This document shows, in pieces, positions 63,492 to 64,000 of a stretch of 64,000 nucleotides of DNA (within the stretch, counting starts at the first letter, position 1; the number at the start of each line of letters is the position of its first letter). This DNA is from Eremomyces bilateralis CBS 781.70 (lineage: Eukaryota > Ascomycota > Dothideomycetes > Eremomycetales > Eremomycetaceae), in contig NW_022985067.1 in assembly GCF_010015585.1 (NCBI RefSeq), positions 2,041,419 through 2,105,418 of the forward strand, in the 5' to 3' direction. The position numbers and the translations under genes are program-made. Below the pieces are notes generated by a model. It worked only from the letters and a program-made list of their open reading frames with translations, did not search any database and was not told the origin of the DNA.

Positions 63492-64000
63492 ATGGAGGAT
63501 ATTGCCCCTCCTCCAGATTGCCTTTACGCGTCCTACGAAGAAGCCTACGATTCTCTTCGGAACCATGGAATGCAGCATAGCTATAGCTTCCTGCTCAACC
63601 GGAGCAGACCTCACCACTCTGATGTAAAGACACGATACTACTACTCCTGCGATCGATCCGGAAACTATCAGTCAAGAGCAAGGGTTCGAAGCACAAGCAC
63701 GCGCGCAATAGGATGTCCTTTTAAGCTTGTTATCTTTAAGATAAAGGTATTAGACGACAACGACCAGTGGAAGTTAGAGGTTCAACATAGCCATCATAAC
63801 CACCCCCGATCACTCAACCCTAGTGCGCATAATGTCTATCGCAGACGTACGTCAGCACAAAAAGATATAGTCGAATCGATGACACATGCTGGGGTACGTC
63901 CGATGCAGATAATGGCTGCTATTCAAAAGGAGGATCCGGAAACACTCGTCTCTGCCACCGATATTCGTAACGAGAGGAAGACGATCAGAGAGAAGCACTT
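63492..64000 (+). CDS. MULE/FAR1-like transposase, N-terminal part, runs off the window
   Basis: Open frame from ATG 63492 (MEDIAPPPDCLYASYEEAYD) to the window edge without a stop, about 169 codons. It shows a WRKY/GCM1-related zinc finger as in FAR1 and fungal Hop-type Mutator elements: RYYYSCDRSGNY, GCPFKLVIFK (Cys ligands) and LEVQHSHHNHPRS (His ligands). A helical region (VRPMQIMAAIQKE) follows. Downstream, the MULE DDE domain would be expected. It is uninterrupted so far, so the element may be recent; no judgement is possible beyond the edge. Confidence 0.72.
   Translation, partial: MEDIAPPPDCLYASYEEAYDSLRNHGMQHSYSFLLNRSRPHHSDVKTRYYYSCDRSGNYQSRARVRSTSTRAIGCPFKLVIFKIKVLDDNDQWKLEVQHSHHNHPRSLNPSAHNVYRRRTSAQKDIVESMTHAGVRPMQIMAAIQKEDPETLVSATDIRNERKTIREKH

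Overview
The window comes from a filamentous ascomycete (Pezizomycotina). The evidence is short introns of about 42-90 nt with GTATGT/GTAAGT donors and CTAAC-like branch points, a fungal gene repertoire (ceramide glucosyltransferase, TLG1, SGT1, a LaeA-like methyltransferase, questin-oxidase family, Zn2Cys6 regulator), and transposons whose nonsense codons look like RIP (C-to-T changes at CpA). A BAS2-like cysteine-rich secreted protein hints at a plant-associated life style; this is inference. The species cannot be named from the sequence alone.

Layout. (1) 1-7.9 kb is a conserved gene block: SREBP-like bHLH-zip regulator, ceramide glucosyltransferase, PhoD-type phosphatase, t-SNARE TLG1 and an AT-hook protein. 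(2) 8.7-26.8 kb is a transposon-rich island with an assembly gap (9332-10241). It holds pogo-like relics, one apparently intact Tc1/mariner-type transposon with an intron, dispersed repeats, a LaeA-like methyltransferase, an intact sugar transporter downstream of a duplicated segment, a dead kinase gene and a 222-bp inverted repeat. (3) 27.4-38.5 kb is a second gene block: questin-oxidase-like enzyme, SGT1, an esterase-fold protein lacking its nucleophile, an unknown coiled-coil protein, the BAS2-like protein and a type-B carboxylesterase; the last two each carry a shift at a G run. (4) 39.4-47.2 kb is a second repeat island: a gag-only LTR retrotransposon with a self-priming signature, a Tad/I-type LINE and another pogo relic. 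(5) 48.0-63.1 kb is a compact metabolic cluster. (6) The right edge enters a MULE-type transposon.

The most notable system is the 48-63 kb cluster: a MmgE/PrpD (cis-aconitate decarboxylase/2-methylcitrate dehydratase) enzyme, a Zn2Cys6 regulator, an organic-anion MFS transporter, a tricarballylate-dehydrogenase-like flavoprotein, a short isocitrate-lyase/PEP-mutase lyase with the KRCGH motif, and a fused LeuC-LeuD aconitase-family hydratase. Every gene decodes into a full-length protein once introns are removed. The enzymes correspond to dehydration, rehydration and C-C cleavage of a (methyl)citrate-like tricarboxylate, with an importer and an oxidase in front and no citrate synthase. I infer a catabolic pathway for an imported tricarboxylic or alkyl-substituted acid; the substrate is unknown.

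Repeat content is two-sided. The Tc1/mariner element is intact, whereas the gag, LINE and other transposase ORFs keep their frame over long distances and are broken mainly by stops at positions that suit Trp or Gln.
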